64,000 bases of DNA from Mesocentrotus franciscanus (lineage: Eukaryota; Echinodermata; Echinoidea; Camarodonta; Strongylocentrotidae): the NCBI GenBank assembly GCA_037976565.1, contig CP137686.1:4795876-4859875 (forward strand), written 5' to 3'. Positions 1-13,100 of the stretch are shown piece after piece (position 1 is the stretch's first letter; each line of letters begins with the position of its first letter). The translations under genes were made by a program, and so were the position numbers. The notes below the pieces were generated by a model. It searched no databases, had not been told where the DNA came from, and saw nothing but the letters and a program-made list of their open reading frames with translations.

Positions 1-926
1 ATCAAATCTATTACTACTTCATCATTCATAATCATATAACACTTGCGCTCTTTAACGTCAAAAAGCTGTAACTTTCCAAGTAATTCAGATATAAATAAAT
101 GTACCTCGTATCTTTCTTTCTTGTTGTTAATATACATGTACATCCAAAGGTTTAATACAAACCCTCCACATGAACTACAGAATCGCGAAACGCTAATTCT
201 TAAAAAATATTTAAAAGAGAACATATACAAAATGATATTCTACCAATATTGTTTTTGCCCCGCCGCAGGAATCACATGATAAACGAGAAAGACAAACAAC
301 AGAGACTATCAAATCTCTTTAAATCCTAACCTTAGATACTAAGGCATACATCCATGATATCAACAATTTCAAATGACAAAAAAAATGATGAAGCAAATTG
401 AGACGTTACAATGTTCAATTAACATTCCAAAGGCAATAACATAATTATTTACAAAGTGAACGAAAGTAAAGGAGATTCATTCCCGTACTTTTTTTAAAAT
501 GTCGAATGAAATCATGCTAACGACAAAGAATATTTCGTCTGCAACTCACTCTGCATGCGATTAGTCCATTGGGCTTGGAAGACTGACTTTCATTTGAAGA
601 AGATAAATATCACCTCTCAGGTTTCTGTAATAGATCTATAAATCATCTTTCAATTTAGTAAATAAAACATGACAAAAATATCTTCCAAGAAAAGAGGCAG
701 GCAGGCAGCCGACATGAAGAGAGTCATTCCTGATTTTCGAAAATAATATAGGCCTAGTTGGCACCGTTGACGTCTGAGCTCACAATTATTCAATCACATC
801 CTTATTCTGTGGCCAGATAATTGACATTTATAAGAGTCAGAAATGACTTGCTTAGAACTTTGCACACGATTCCCGATCTCGATTTCTTTACATAAAGGCG
901 TAACCATGGTTACAAGTCTGAAAGAT
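1..926. other. 3' flank of the sulfotransferase gene; no gene seen
   Basis: AT-rich sequence downstream of the sulfotransferase stop codon. It should contain the 3' UTR, but no canonical AATAAA on the minus strand was identified. Nothing else recognisable was found. Confidence 0.4.
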
Positions 927-1165
927 TCACGGCACTGATTCTTCGCTGCTCCATGCGCCCTCGCTGCTCCCCGCGCCCTTATCATTCCACAGAAACCGGT
1001 CATCTCTTAACATACTGGCGAGTTCGCGGTTATAAGGAGCGTAAAAATCGTCCAGTAATTGTCTCGTCTCGGGTAGCATAGGACCAAGACTTAGTTTCTG
1101 TGGAGAGCGAGCGTTCCCCGCCTCGTCTCGACAAATGTTGATCAATGATGGAATCTTAAGCGGCT
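927..1165 (-). CDS. CHST15: CHST15-like exon G: C-terminus and stop
   Basis: The terminal coding exon follows a long pyrimidine tract ending CGTTCCAG. It starts in phase 1 and encodes EPLKIPSLINICRDEAGNAR, SPQKLSLGPMLPETRQLLDD, FYAPYNRELASMLRDDRFLW, ND, then a low-complexity tail KGAGSSEGAWSSEESVP and TGA. LGPMLP, DFYAPYN and DDRFLW are the conserved C-terminal block. The Gly/Ser/Glu tail has no counterpart that I recall in vertebrate CHST15. No clear polyadenylation signal was found downstream. Confidence 0.9.
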
Positions 1166-4100
1166 CTGGAACGATAAGGAAGAAGAAAAAGAAAATAAAT
1201 ACAAAAAGAAGACGGAAATACTATGACTATGGAGATGATGAGGATTGGTTTGTTGGCTTGGTTCATTTGACCTTACTGCTAAGAAAGCATAATGTATGGT
1301 TGTAAACTTGTAAGTAAGCAGCCCATTATGATAATAAACAAGAAAATATAAGGATATAATGACGAACAAGAAGAAGAAGTAGAAAAGGAGGAACGTTGTA
1401 CCAATTATCATCAAACGAGGCAATATTTGGGAAATAAACAGATTAGTGGATGGACCTTTAACAAAACATTAAAGCATTTACTAACATTATTGCTTTGATG
1501 TATGAGTATTAGGAAATACCCCAAGCGTAACATTTGTGGAGGCTCTGAAGTTTCTAAGACCTAGTCTTCTTCTTCTTCTTCTTGATAGCTCACTAAGTTT
1601 TGATGGACATTTTGTCACAGCATAAAAGTAAACAAAAATATCACTTTAATTCCAAGTATATTGACTCGTTTATGGTTTGGTACGGCTTTTGGGTGTGACC
1701 AGGCGTTTTACACTTACCTAATGCTAGGAATTGATAGAGTTCTGAAAGTGTTTTGGAGCATTTCTGATGCCAATCAGCCATCTTGATTATTTTTAATTTC
1801 TTTCTTGGAAAGAATGATAACCAATCACCGACGTAAATGCTGTACAACCCAACTTCCAATCTCTGTAACAAAAATTACAAGTGAGGTATAGCTGAGTACT
1901 GGTTTATAAAATACAAAATTGTGAAAGACACTGGAAGGAAGCAATAAAAAAGGTTGAAAATGCAGAATAAAAGTGCATAAGAATGGTTGAAAATGCAGAA
2001 GAAAAGTGCATAAGAATTGATGAACTCCGTGAATTTTGTGAATGATCAAAATGAAAAGAAGTTGACTCAATCGCAAGATTTAAGAAGGTCGGAACATCTA
2101 TGATGGTCTTGTCATTAATTAGCAATGACAGCCTTCTTGCGGATAAGTCTTGCTGAAAATCACATGCACTGCACACCGAAGTGGATATGGGACTACACAC
2201 ACATGGTCACAGGCATGAAGTTTGATAAAAACTTTTCGGCTATTTCTCGTCATACATGAGGGCATATAGGAAGAGCATTCCTTTTTTTTCAAAAATAGGG
2301 GACATTCCTAAGATGATATTCTTCCAAACTGACCTAAAAACAACGAGAAAGCTCCTTGCAAATAAACTTTTATCTTTACCAAAACTCGAACTTCTCTCAA
2401 GTACAATGTTGTTATTATTTCAGCATGGGAGCGAATTTTATACAAGTGGGAATAACATCTTGACGACCTCCGAATCAAATCAGTTTGTCCCGAATTCGAC
2501 ACTAGTCACACCGAGAGAAACCGACATGTGGTTATAGTTTCACGAAACCGTCATATAGGTACAAGTTCCCCGACATCTCGTTGAACTGCTATAAATACGC
2601 GTTGTAATGGGATGTCGGCGAACTGACGGTTTCTTGGAAACACGCCCAGACGGGCAATATACTGATGTAAAGTATTACATTATATTACCCCAATAGCCAA
2701 CATACCGGTCGGTTTGGTCCATGACTGTAATATCGAGAGGGGTAGTAAAAGTACGTGTTCCGTCAGGGGTGTACGGAGGATATGGGAAGCAGGTGGATTG
2801 GGATACAATGGATAAGCTACTTACCACATAACTTTTTATACCCTGGGTTTCATATGTGCATGTACGAACATCTAAGTTTTTGGTACATTCATGAAACTTC
2901 CTCATGCTCGTCTTCACTCGTTCGTGGAAATATTCAGGTGTTAGCATACTTGTGTTGGTAAAATAGAGGTAGTCGGAATATAACCTGTGAGGAGATGAAG
3001 CAAGAAAGTACATTTCATTAGTGAAGACCCATCAGCGTGGTATACACCAACACCACCACCGCCACTACCACCAACACCACCAACACCATTACTACCACCA
3101 CCACCAACACCATCACTACCACCAACACCATCATCACCAACACCTATTACTACCAACACCACCATTACCATCACCATTGTCCCCACTACCACCACCACCA
3201 CTTTCATGATAATCACAAGCATAACCACCATCATCATAAAAACCACTACCATCACCACCACTGTCATTAAGCTATATGTAACACGATTACACAGACAACT
3301 ATGCCAAAACCACCACAACCACCACCACCTATCCCACTACCATCATCACAACTATCCCTACGCCCCATCCCATTCACCACTGACGCCATTGTCATCACCA
3401 AAATCACCCAAAGCATCACAACCATTTTTCTACTGTCCCCATCACTGATTACCACCACAACAACTGCAATAACTACTTTAACCATCACCATCACCCTCAC
3501 CACCACTAACACCAATCATTACAGTAACCGATAACCATTGCCTCCACCATCACTAGCACTATCTTCACCATCACCACCTTCATCGCCATTGCCACCACCA
3601 TCATCATCAGTATGACATCACCACCCTCACCAACACTACTATCACGTCCATTTACATTACTGCTAACATCATAATTATTGCCACCTCCATCACCCCACCA
3701 CTATCATACGCCCCATTATCATTATTACCACCATCACTGCCACAATCTCCATCACCACCACTATCACCACCCTCACCATCACCACAATCACTGCCACTAT
3801 CATCACCACCACCACCACCTTCAGTAGTCCTACCAAAAGAACTACCATAGCTACTACCAACATTATCATCCCAACCATTACCACCACCACCACCATCATA
3901 ATTGCCACCTCCATCGCCCCTTTAACCATCATAATTACCATTATCACCACCCTCACCACCATCTTAATTATCGTGTGTGTATTGGGTTTTACAGACGTGT
4001 ATCAATCAGATATGATTATTTACGTCTGGGGACCGACCTTTCACGTCACCATCCGAAAGACGTCATCGATCCCCACCATCACCATCAACCTGACTACCAC

Positions 4101-7100
4101 CACCATCAGCACTACCACAACATCACCGTCACCATTACTGATCACTAACACCGTCATTGCGAATGCCATTGCCGCAAGCACCAGAATCACCGTCATCAAT
4201 ACCACCACCACCATCACCACAAGCTGTTGGATGCTTACCTATCCGTAGGGTTTCTCAGGATAGCAATAGCCAGTGCTTTAGGCTGGATGGAGATAATCAA
4301 TTCTCCATTGACATGAGCAGGGCCTAGAGTTGCGTTAGGATAGAAATACCTCCAAGACCTGTTATCCCACATGGTCGATGCTGACCCGTCCCCTACACAA
4401 ACCAAGATGTAATAATAATTTTTACATATTTACCAAGTATCATACAAATTAAAACGCATAATAAAACGCATAGTAAAATTCATTGTCCATTACATATGAG
4501 GCGTCGCGACGCGTCGTATAGATGTAATAATTGCAGACTTAATCAAACCGTGTAACTATACAGTTAAATATAATTTAAAACATTCGCTTCGTCTTTCCAT
4601 TTTGCATTCATAATGTGTATGACGTCATTTTCGCATGGCGTGTCAAAGACTGCGCGAGTCACTGACGTAGTCCTACGTCAGCAAAACAACGCCTCGTGTG
4701 CAACGGCCGGACAAGACTTATTTTTAATACCAATGATGTTTCTTTCGACACAGTCATACACTTGACTACTGCATTAGTATTTAGTAGGCATAAACTTCTT
4801 ACTCTGGTGTCGGTTCATCATTTTAAAACGATACTTCGAATCAACTGTCCGTAAAATAAGGTTTTAATATTTTTTTGATCATACCCAAGGCGAAGATGTT
4901 TTTTTTTGGGGGGAGGTTGCTGGGAAGCTTCCTTTCGTAACATCGTGGTATTTAGTAACAACAAATAACACTCGTGTGAATCGTCTCACCTACGACAAGC
5001 TTGCTCTTGTTGAGCCCCTCCTTTTTTGCGTACTTGTCAATAGCTCTAGCATAACGGCTGTAGTATGACACGGGATTGGCGTTTAACTTCGAGTGGTTTG
5101 ATGCATGACCGTGACCTATCAAGGAAGAATAGGAATATGAAATAAAATACATCAACAAAAAAGATTGGTACTAAAATAATACCAGGAGGATATTGATGTA
5201 TCCGTCATACCTGTGACAAATGAAAATATTTTACTGCAGCCGATGTAGTTTTACGGTATGAAATGAAATGTAGTGATCATCATTCACAAAATATTTTTTC
5301 CGTTACAGTTCAGTGCCCATCCCCATTATACCAGTGCCCATCCCCATTATACCAGTGCCCATCCCCATTATACCAGTGCCCATCCCCATTATACCACTGC
5401 CCATCCCCATTATACCAGTGCCCATCCCCATTATACCAGTGCCCACCCCATTATACCAGTGCCCACCCCCATTATACCAGTGCCCTTCCCCATTATACCA
5501 GTGCCCATCCCCATTATACCAGTGCCTATCCCCATTTTATACCAGTGCTCACTAAAATGATAGTCCCATGCCGGCGACACCCTCTTTTTTAGTGACCGAC
5601 TGAACTTCCCCATTTTAACTCTAGGCTATTGCTGCACCCAGTGGTACTACTAGATAAGACATAGGGGCATGTGTCCCCACCGGGGGGACCTTAAGGAGGC
5701 TTGGGGGTTCTTACATTCATTTTCTACATGTGCCTTGGTTAAATTGAGTTTGAGTTATATTTTATTTATACAAGGTAAAAGCCTGGAACAGTTCGAAGAA
5801 TCATGAAATATAAACAGAAGTAATATAACACTGACAAAATTAAAACCATACCTCAACAATATATGGAATATAAGCTAAAACACTTTAGTTATTAAAACTA
5901 TATCGATAGGCCTAAAAGATCAAAGTTAAAAAAAAGTTATGAACATCAAAATTAATTAATCATTTTGTGGGAAAGGGCTTGAAGATTTCGTTTTGAGGGG
6001 CGGACTTTAGGGAGGCTAACGGGTCCGTGCATTCATTTTCTACCAACCGCTGTTTTCTACACGTGCCTTCCTTAAATAATTTGATTTTTTTTTTTGGGGG
6101 GGGGGGGGCTTGAAGATTTCCTTTTGAAGTGGGGGCCTTTCCCACTCTCAAATTACTACTGATTCACTGACCGAAAACACCTACCTATTCTAATCCTACT
6201 CCACCAGTGCGGCTCCTTCTTCGTTTCCGCGATGTAGGGATGACGTATTAATTTATTCCAGAGATCCGTGGTACCGCACTTTGGCATTCCAATCAAGTAA
6301 AAGTACGGCAGACACTGTCTCGGATTCTTCCTCAAGTTCCAACACGGATTTTTCATCTTGCTCGAGAATGGCTCGGGAGGGGCGTTGAAAAGCTGGGAGA
6401 GAGAGAGACAAGAGAAACAGACATTATTTGTCAATGGATTAAACATCTAGTAACGATGGAATTAGTGTAGTAGAAACATGAGTGTTTAAAGCATTCCCAG
6501 CTCTTTCCGAAATCATTTATATTCATTCAATCACCCCCCCCCCTCCCCCCAAAAAACTACTGGTATGCAAGGACCACAACTTCGGGGAGCCAACTATTAA
6601 TTTCTTTCTATATATTTATGTTCAGTTTTATATAAACAGGATTGCCTCTTCAGTCAATAAACTGCTGTCCTTGATGGCCCTGGAAATAACAAAAAATACC
6701 CAAAATATAAAGTGATATACAAAATACATAATAGGAAATCATAACGCACAGCATAATGAAAACAATTTCCAACAAGTTAACAAAAATGTATACATTAATA
6801 TTCATGAAAATAAATTATATTCATTGAAAAGTCTTTCGGAGACTGTGCTCTCGTAGTAAGCACTTGCTTGATAGCCCGGGGTGGGGAGGGTGGGGTGAGT
6901 GATAAAGAAAAAAAAAAACAAGGGAAACGCTCTTGGCGGTCTCGCCTGCATTACGCAATTCGATATGATGAACAATTGAGGTTGGGACATTATTTATAGG
7001 TAGGGTGGCCCATTAGCAGGCCCCCCTAAATGAAATCCTTAGAACATAATCAGCATTTTGAAGTGAATATTGACTAAGAATCATCAGAAGAATTATTGAC

Positions 7101-10100
7101 TATCATTTGTACCAAGATTGATAACTTTCATGAAATATGAAAAAATAAAAAAAAATTGATTTATTAATTCTCATATTAAGTTGTGAAAACATAATCCAAG
7201 TCTACTGACCTAAAATGACCTTTGCCCTTGACTTTGTGACCTGAAATTTGTGTCATATAATTTGTGATACTTGATAACCCTTGGGTACAAGTTTCATGGA
7301 ATTTGAACAAACACTTTTGAAATTATGCTAAAATGTCAAAATCTTGATGTTGATGCCATAACAAAGTCTAAGTTTGTTGACCTGAAATTACCTTTGACCT
7401 TGACTTTGTTACCTGAAATCCTACTAACATGATTGGGGATACTTGACAACCCTTTATTCAAAGTTTCATTGAATAAGAACTTATACTTTCAAAATTATAT
7501 TAAAAATTCAAAAACTTAACCATAGGTTATGCATAGATTACATTTGGCCTGCGATTAGTCTACGGAGCCCGTATCCTGCCCGTATCGCCTTTTCCGTGCG
7601 GCCTCCGTGCGGAGGCAGGAGACGGCCGTGAGACGGCACGGCGGCTGCAACCTCTCCGCGCAACCTATGCAAGGAAGCTGCACGGGTTCCGTACGATTTC
7701 TGTGCGGAGACTGCACGGCTACTGCACGATTTCCGTACAATCAATCTCCGAGCAGCCTATCTACGGATTTACCCCGGCCTGCCCCCGAGGGCCAATACAA
7801 GAAATGGCACGATGCTCGTAGATAATGTAAACACAAACATCGTAGCTCGTAGCCTCCTACGATGCCCCCCAAATCGCACGAAAAATCGTAGACCAATTTA
7901 TCGTACGGCGCCCGGGGCAAATGTAATCTAGGCATAAAGTTTTTGATGTTCACGCCGTCACGCCGTCACCGGAAAAGCGGCGCCCATGTCTCGCTTTTGC
8001 TATGCAGACGAGACAACAAAAAATGGTGATGGTGATGATGATGATATTGATAATAATCATGTTGATGAAAATGAAAATGAAAATATGTTGATGTGAATCT
8101 GTCTAACGCAGTAAACTTTGCCAACAGACGTTAGAAATATTTCATAAAGCGAAAATAGTTTATAATCAATTCCCAAATAATAATAATTAATAATACATAA
8201 GATTTGTAAGGCGCCAAATCCACTCGACAATCAAATGCTCAAGGCGCAGCTTGTGCAAAAGATGAAATACATGATAAATAGACAAAAGTACGATAGGAAA
8301 GGTACGGAACTGAAAGGTAATGGTAATCAATTATAGGTTAAATTAAACAGATATTTCTTGAGATTATTTTTGAACAATTCACCAGAACTTCTATTTTTAA
8401 TCCATTGAGGGAGAGTATTCCATAATGACGGCCCAGCATATGAGCGAAGGTTCGTTCCCCACTTTGTGTTAATCCTAGGAACAACAAGTAATGCCTGGAT
8501 TACATTTGCCCCGGGCGCCGTACGATAAATTAGTCTACGATTTTTCGTGCGATCTTAGGGGCATCGTAGGAGGCTACGGGCTACGATGTTTGTGTTTACA
8601 TTATCTACGAGCATCGTGCCATTTCTTGTATTGGCCCTCGGGGGCAGGCCGGGGCAAATCCGTACGGAGGCTGATCGGAGATTGTACGGAAATCGTGCAA
8701 TTTCAATGCAGTAGCCGTGCAGTTTCCGCAGCCTCCGCACGGAAATCGTACGTAGCCCGTACAGCTTCCGTGCAAAGGTTGCGCGGAGAAGGCGCGGTGA
8801 CCGTGCAGCAGCCGTGCCGTTTTTAAGCGTTTTTTGCCTCCATATTCACCTAAAAATCGTGCGTTTGCTGCACGGTCAGCGCGAGTCCTCCGCGCGATGC
8901 CCGTGCGGGGATTGTGCAATGACACCTACGACATGTCTACGGACTACGGGCTTACGATTTTGCAAATTTGTATAACTTTCTGCGAAACAAAATCGTAGAG
9001 GCCGCGGAGCCCCGCGGAGCCCGTGAATCCGTACGAAAATCTCACGGTCGCCTCCTGCCTCAGTACGGAGGCAGCACGGAAAAGGGGATACGGGCAGGAT
9101 ACAGGCTCCGTAGACTATAATCGCAGGCCAAATGTAATCCAGGCATAAGCCAGAGTTTGTAGAACGTAGCTGTCTAGAGGGAATGTAATGCTTGATCAAG
9201 CCAATGTTGTACCAGGGACGTGATAGAGAAGGACTGGAATCAAGCCGCTCTCCTTTGACCCCATGCTTCACGCCGCCGAAAAGTTATGCGCTTATCTGCA
9301 ACTGTTGACCAGGTGGTAAGATAAAAGAGCGCATGAAATTTCAGGATTTTGAATTCCTACATCAGAAAATGGTATCGCAGCAACTGTTCGCTGTCCCTTT
9401 CAATGATTTCTCATCCATTGTTGAATGTGTAAAGAGTAGAACAAGCGAACACAAACTTGTGTAATTTCATCCTTTTTTACTTCAAAAATATAAAAACACG
9501 CGAAAACACGCATTAGCAAACTTAATGTTGTTAAAGATTGTAAATCATGGATTAAATAACGGGACATTAAAACATGCACAAATTAGCGCATTATCCTAAA
9601 ATATTGAGTTTTTGTCAGGATGTAATTTTTCTTTTACCAACTCTGGCACACAAATTATAGGAAGGACGGAGTACTAAATTTGAAAATTTGTTTGATGCAC
9701 TTTTCCCAATACAATCCCCAAATAAAATTTTTGATTTACACTGAAATTTTGCCGGTAATTTAATATTTTGTAATAAATGTAAAACTGGTGCCTGGCTTCC
9801 GAAAGTCCCCGCAGTGGAAGCGCGGTTCGGAGCATGGAACTTCAAAGCCAAGTGGAATGTTACACATCCCATTGTTACGCTTTAGAATTCACGAATGAGT
9901 TTGAATAAATTACAAGAGTTTCACCTCCTTTCTTTCACCTCCCTGGTTGTACTGCGGAGCAGAGCCATGTATACAGTGAAATAATAACAAAAGAATCTTG
10001 AAAACAACACGTTCTTCTACGGGCAACCAATTGAGTGATTTGAGGACTGTTGTGATGTGACTGTACTTGTTAGAGAGGGTCACGACACGAGCAGCAGCAT

Positions 10101-13100
10101 TCTGTAATTTTTGTAATTTTGCGAGTAGGTTGTGAGGCGAACCAAACAAAAGGCCATTACCAAAGAGAAAACAAGACGACGAAAACGTAAAAGTGCAATA
10201 GGAAATTAAAGTGGAAGTTTGAAACATAATAGGAGACAAGGAGGAGAAAGATAGGTCTACGATTAATTACATATTCATCCAGATGGGCAGCGGCGGATCC
10301 GGGATTTTCCAAACGGGGTGGGGGTCTAGGGGGCGGACCCCCGGAAGTTCTTGAATTTTTAGCAATTAAAACAATTCAAAGTGGCCGTCATGAGCGATAG
10401 AAGTTATTTTCTCTTTGAAATCACATAGCCCCTATCATTTCATTTTTAGAAATCATCTCTCTTTCTCTCTCAGAGCCAATTTCGAAGAACTGTTCTCATC
10501 GTACTGTTCTACTTTCGTCCGCCGTCTACGTAAACACATGTTGAGCCAACTTATCGGAAATGTAATCTGTATGTGTAAATTTAAGTGTTATGTTCTTCCT
10601 GTCTCTCTCTCTCTCTCTCCCTCTATCTTCTTCTCTTTTGCATTCGTTTCTCTCTTTCGTTTCTCCTTTTTTTCCCGTCGCTCTCTCTCTCTCTTTTTCC
10701 ATTTCCATTTGTTTAGGCCGCCACAAAAAGGAGGAGAACGCGGCCGATTCACCGCACCCCCTCCCCGATCCGGCACTGAGTTATACGTTTATCCTGCCTG
10801 GCATTACGCATAGCTTTCGATGGCATTCGGTTTCAATCCTATCCAATACGTTGCTGACCCGTTAATCAGAGTAGCGATTTCCCCCCTTTTTTCCTCCTCC
10901 TTCTTCTTTTCCCGTCTTCTTCTCTTTTCTCTACTTTTCTCTTCCCCCCTTTTTTTCTTCTTTCGTCTTACTCTCTTCCCCTTTTTTAGGCCACCAAAAA
11001 AGGAGCGGCGACCGATCCGACCCCGTCCTGGATCCGCCACTGGATAGGGAAGAGTACATACAGGGAACCTACTCTAGTGACCACCTGTATAGACAGGCCA
11101 TTTGTATATAGTAAGACCATTTTTTACCGTTTCCCGGGAATAGTGTTTGTCATTGAAACATGTGCTAAAGGAACCTGTACATACAGACCACCTGCCTATA
11201 AAGACTGATTTTCTTGTCTCACTCGAGCGATCTTTATATACAGGTTTCACTGTAAAACAATGACCTAAAGGAAATGATAGAATTATATAGATAGATCAGG
11301 ATGTCAAATTCGAATAGTCAGAATCATAAGTGTTGAGGAAAAGTCGTCGACGAATGTCTGGCACTCACGATTTATCGGGATCGGAAGCAATTTCCGTGTG
11401 ATCTGACTGGGTGAGAGAACTCAATCTCACAATTTCACTGACAAAATAAAATAAAATCTTCGGGTCCAAAGGTTTTGACCCAAATTTTCCGGAGATTGTC
11501 CTTGATTTAAGAATGATTTCCTTTAGTCCGGGACTAGGATTGTCATGTAGTGGCATAGCTATGGGGGCGAGGGGGCCCCCCTAATCGAGTGGTGAAAACA
11601 AAAGGAGGAAAAAAGGAAAGAGGGGCGAGAAAAGAGAGGAATGGAAATGGAGGAGGAAGAAAGGATGGGAAAAGACGACGACTGGAACACCTCTCGCACC
11701 CTCCCCTAATCAGTGGCCGTCGCATTCTAGTTTTCCGAGTGGGACCGGTGCCCCCCCCCAACAATTGTTTCATTGCCCCTCAATGGGTGGCCTCACGCTA
11801 CGCCTCTGTACAGTGATAACTTCATATTATCCACGTGCAGGTACAGAGGAAGCTCTGTTTCGAGAGGCCCAATCGAACGAAAAGGTGGTAAGGAAGAGAA
11901 GGAAACCGGTTGAAATATGAGAGTAGTACAAGGGAAATGATTGAAAAATGGGAAATAATACAACTATTGGGAGGATATGAGACTGAAAGTAATGGAGAGA
12001 GAGAGAGAGAGAGAGAGTGGGGGGCACTAAATGAATTTATAGGTTCCCTAATAAGTACAAAAACACTATAGAACTAGACATGTAATACTTGTTAATAACA
12101 AGTATAGATGGGCTGTTCAAGTGCATGCCACACATGTTTAGTGACATACTAAGTAGTTAAGATAACATTGGCATGATTTGACCTTATTTTTTGAAATAAT
12201 CCTCTTATTCAGGTCTATTAGTATGCCAAATGTCAAGTCTATACAATGCATGGTTTTAGAGAAACCATGTACAGTATATTTGACCTTTGACCCTCAAATC
12301 TAAATATCAAAATGAAATATGCATTTTCTAGATTTTGTTTTTTTATAAGAAATCATATCTCCGGATATAACACGCAAAATTAGGCATTTTATTACATTGT
12401 TTGTGATTGTATATGATAATATGTTATAATAGTCGAAGAAGATCATAAAATCAAATTTAAAACGACGGCAAAAAAAAATAATAAAATGACCCACCAGGAA
12501 TCGAACGTGGGTCGCCGGAATGGGAGGCAAGTGCTATGACCACTATACCAAAATAATCCCCATAGACATTACACGTGAACGGAAAATGGAATTCTCAAAT
12601 CCCACTTTGCAAGTGAAATATGAGCATGATCCCGGCATCTGATCGAAAAATAAAGGGCACACTAGTGATAGCTTGTCGTCTCAGCTACAACATACTCGTA
12701 GCTCAGCGAAAACGAAACTATAACGACGGAGATATTGCTCACGAAAGACGGGAATGTAGAATCTAGTTTTTAAAAAAAAGTCCAATAGAGAATACACGCA
12801 AAATGTGAAAAATTGACATGCCTCCATTAATCGCAAAAATACGCCATGATGCCTTTGTCAAAATGAAAAATTGCATTTGTAGGGACTGCATTTGTAGGGA
12901 ATTGTCTCATCTAGAACATATCAAAATTTGGAAGAAAATCGAGCAATATTTACAGAGATACAATCAATTTTCAAAAAATATGCTGACGTCATAATATGCA
13001 AATTGAAATTTTGAGTTCGGAGGCCATTATGATGACGTCTTGAGTTAATTGAGGGTCAAATGGGACATGAAATCATATCTCCGACTCATACTCTATCCAA

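Larger units (their letters stand above)
8172..10245 (-). pseudogene. LINE (L2/CR1-type) 3' end, split by two nested DNA transposons
   Basis: Three pieces read on in order on the minus strand: about 10240-9946, 9212-9149 and 8491-8172. Together they give the C-terminus of a non-LTR reverse transcriptase ORF: GNGLLFGSPHNLLAKLQKLQ, NAAARVV, SHITTVLKSLNWLPVEERVV, FKILLL, then SAPQY/NIGLIKHYIPSRQLRSTNSGL, then LVVPRINTKWGTNLRSYAGP, SLWNTLPQWIKNRSSGELF. The 3' end carries a GCGCC...GAGCATTTGAT segment and an ATT-rich tail near 8172-8195, typical of L2-like LINEs. Upstream of about 10180 the frame is degenerate. The catalytic FADD region is absent, so this is a dead 5'-truncated copy. Confidence 0.85.

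Noticed and set aside
1142..1423. 93-codon hydrophobic minus-strand frame overlapping exon G
   Set aside because: It reads the pyrimidine-rich tail of the intron in another frame. The spliced sulfotransferase explains the exon portion.
3021..3965. His/Thr-rich and Val/Met-rich open frames on both strands
   Set aside because: They follow directly from the CAC/CAT triplet microsatellite and lie in an intron of the sulfotransferase gene.
5263..5592. Frames encoding repeated QCPSPLY or PIPIIPV
   Set aside because: These are the three readings of a 21-bp minisatellite. Identical repeats in all frames argue against protein selection.
8491..8826. 111-codon plus-strand frame in the GC-rich element
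   Set aside because: The frame lies in palindrome-rich transposon sequence, and frames on the opposite strand are equally open.
9615..9872. Conserved 85-90-codon frame shared by two loci as a possible gene
   Set aside because: Both copies lie inside the same 733-bp transposon, and conservation follows from recent duplication. No domain was recognised.
12487..12560. Functional tRNA-Gly
   Set aside because: Acceptor arms do not pair and the anticodon stem is mismatched, although the B box is perfect.
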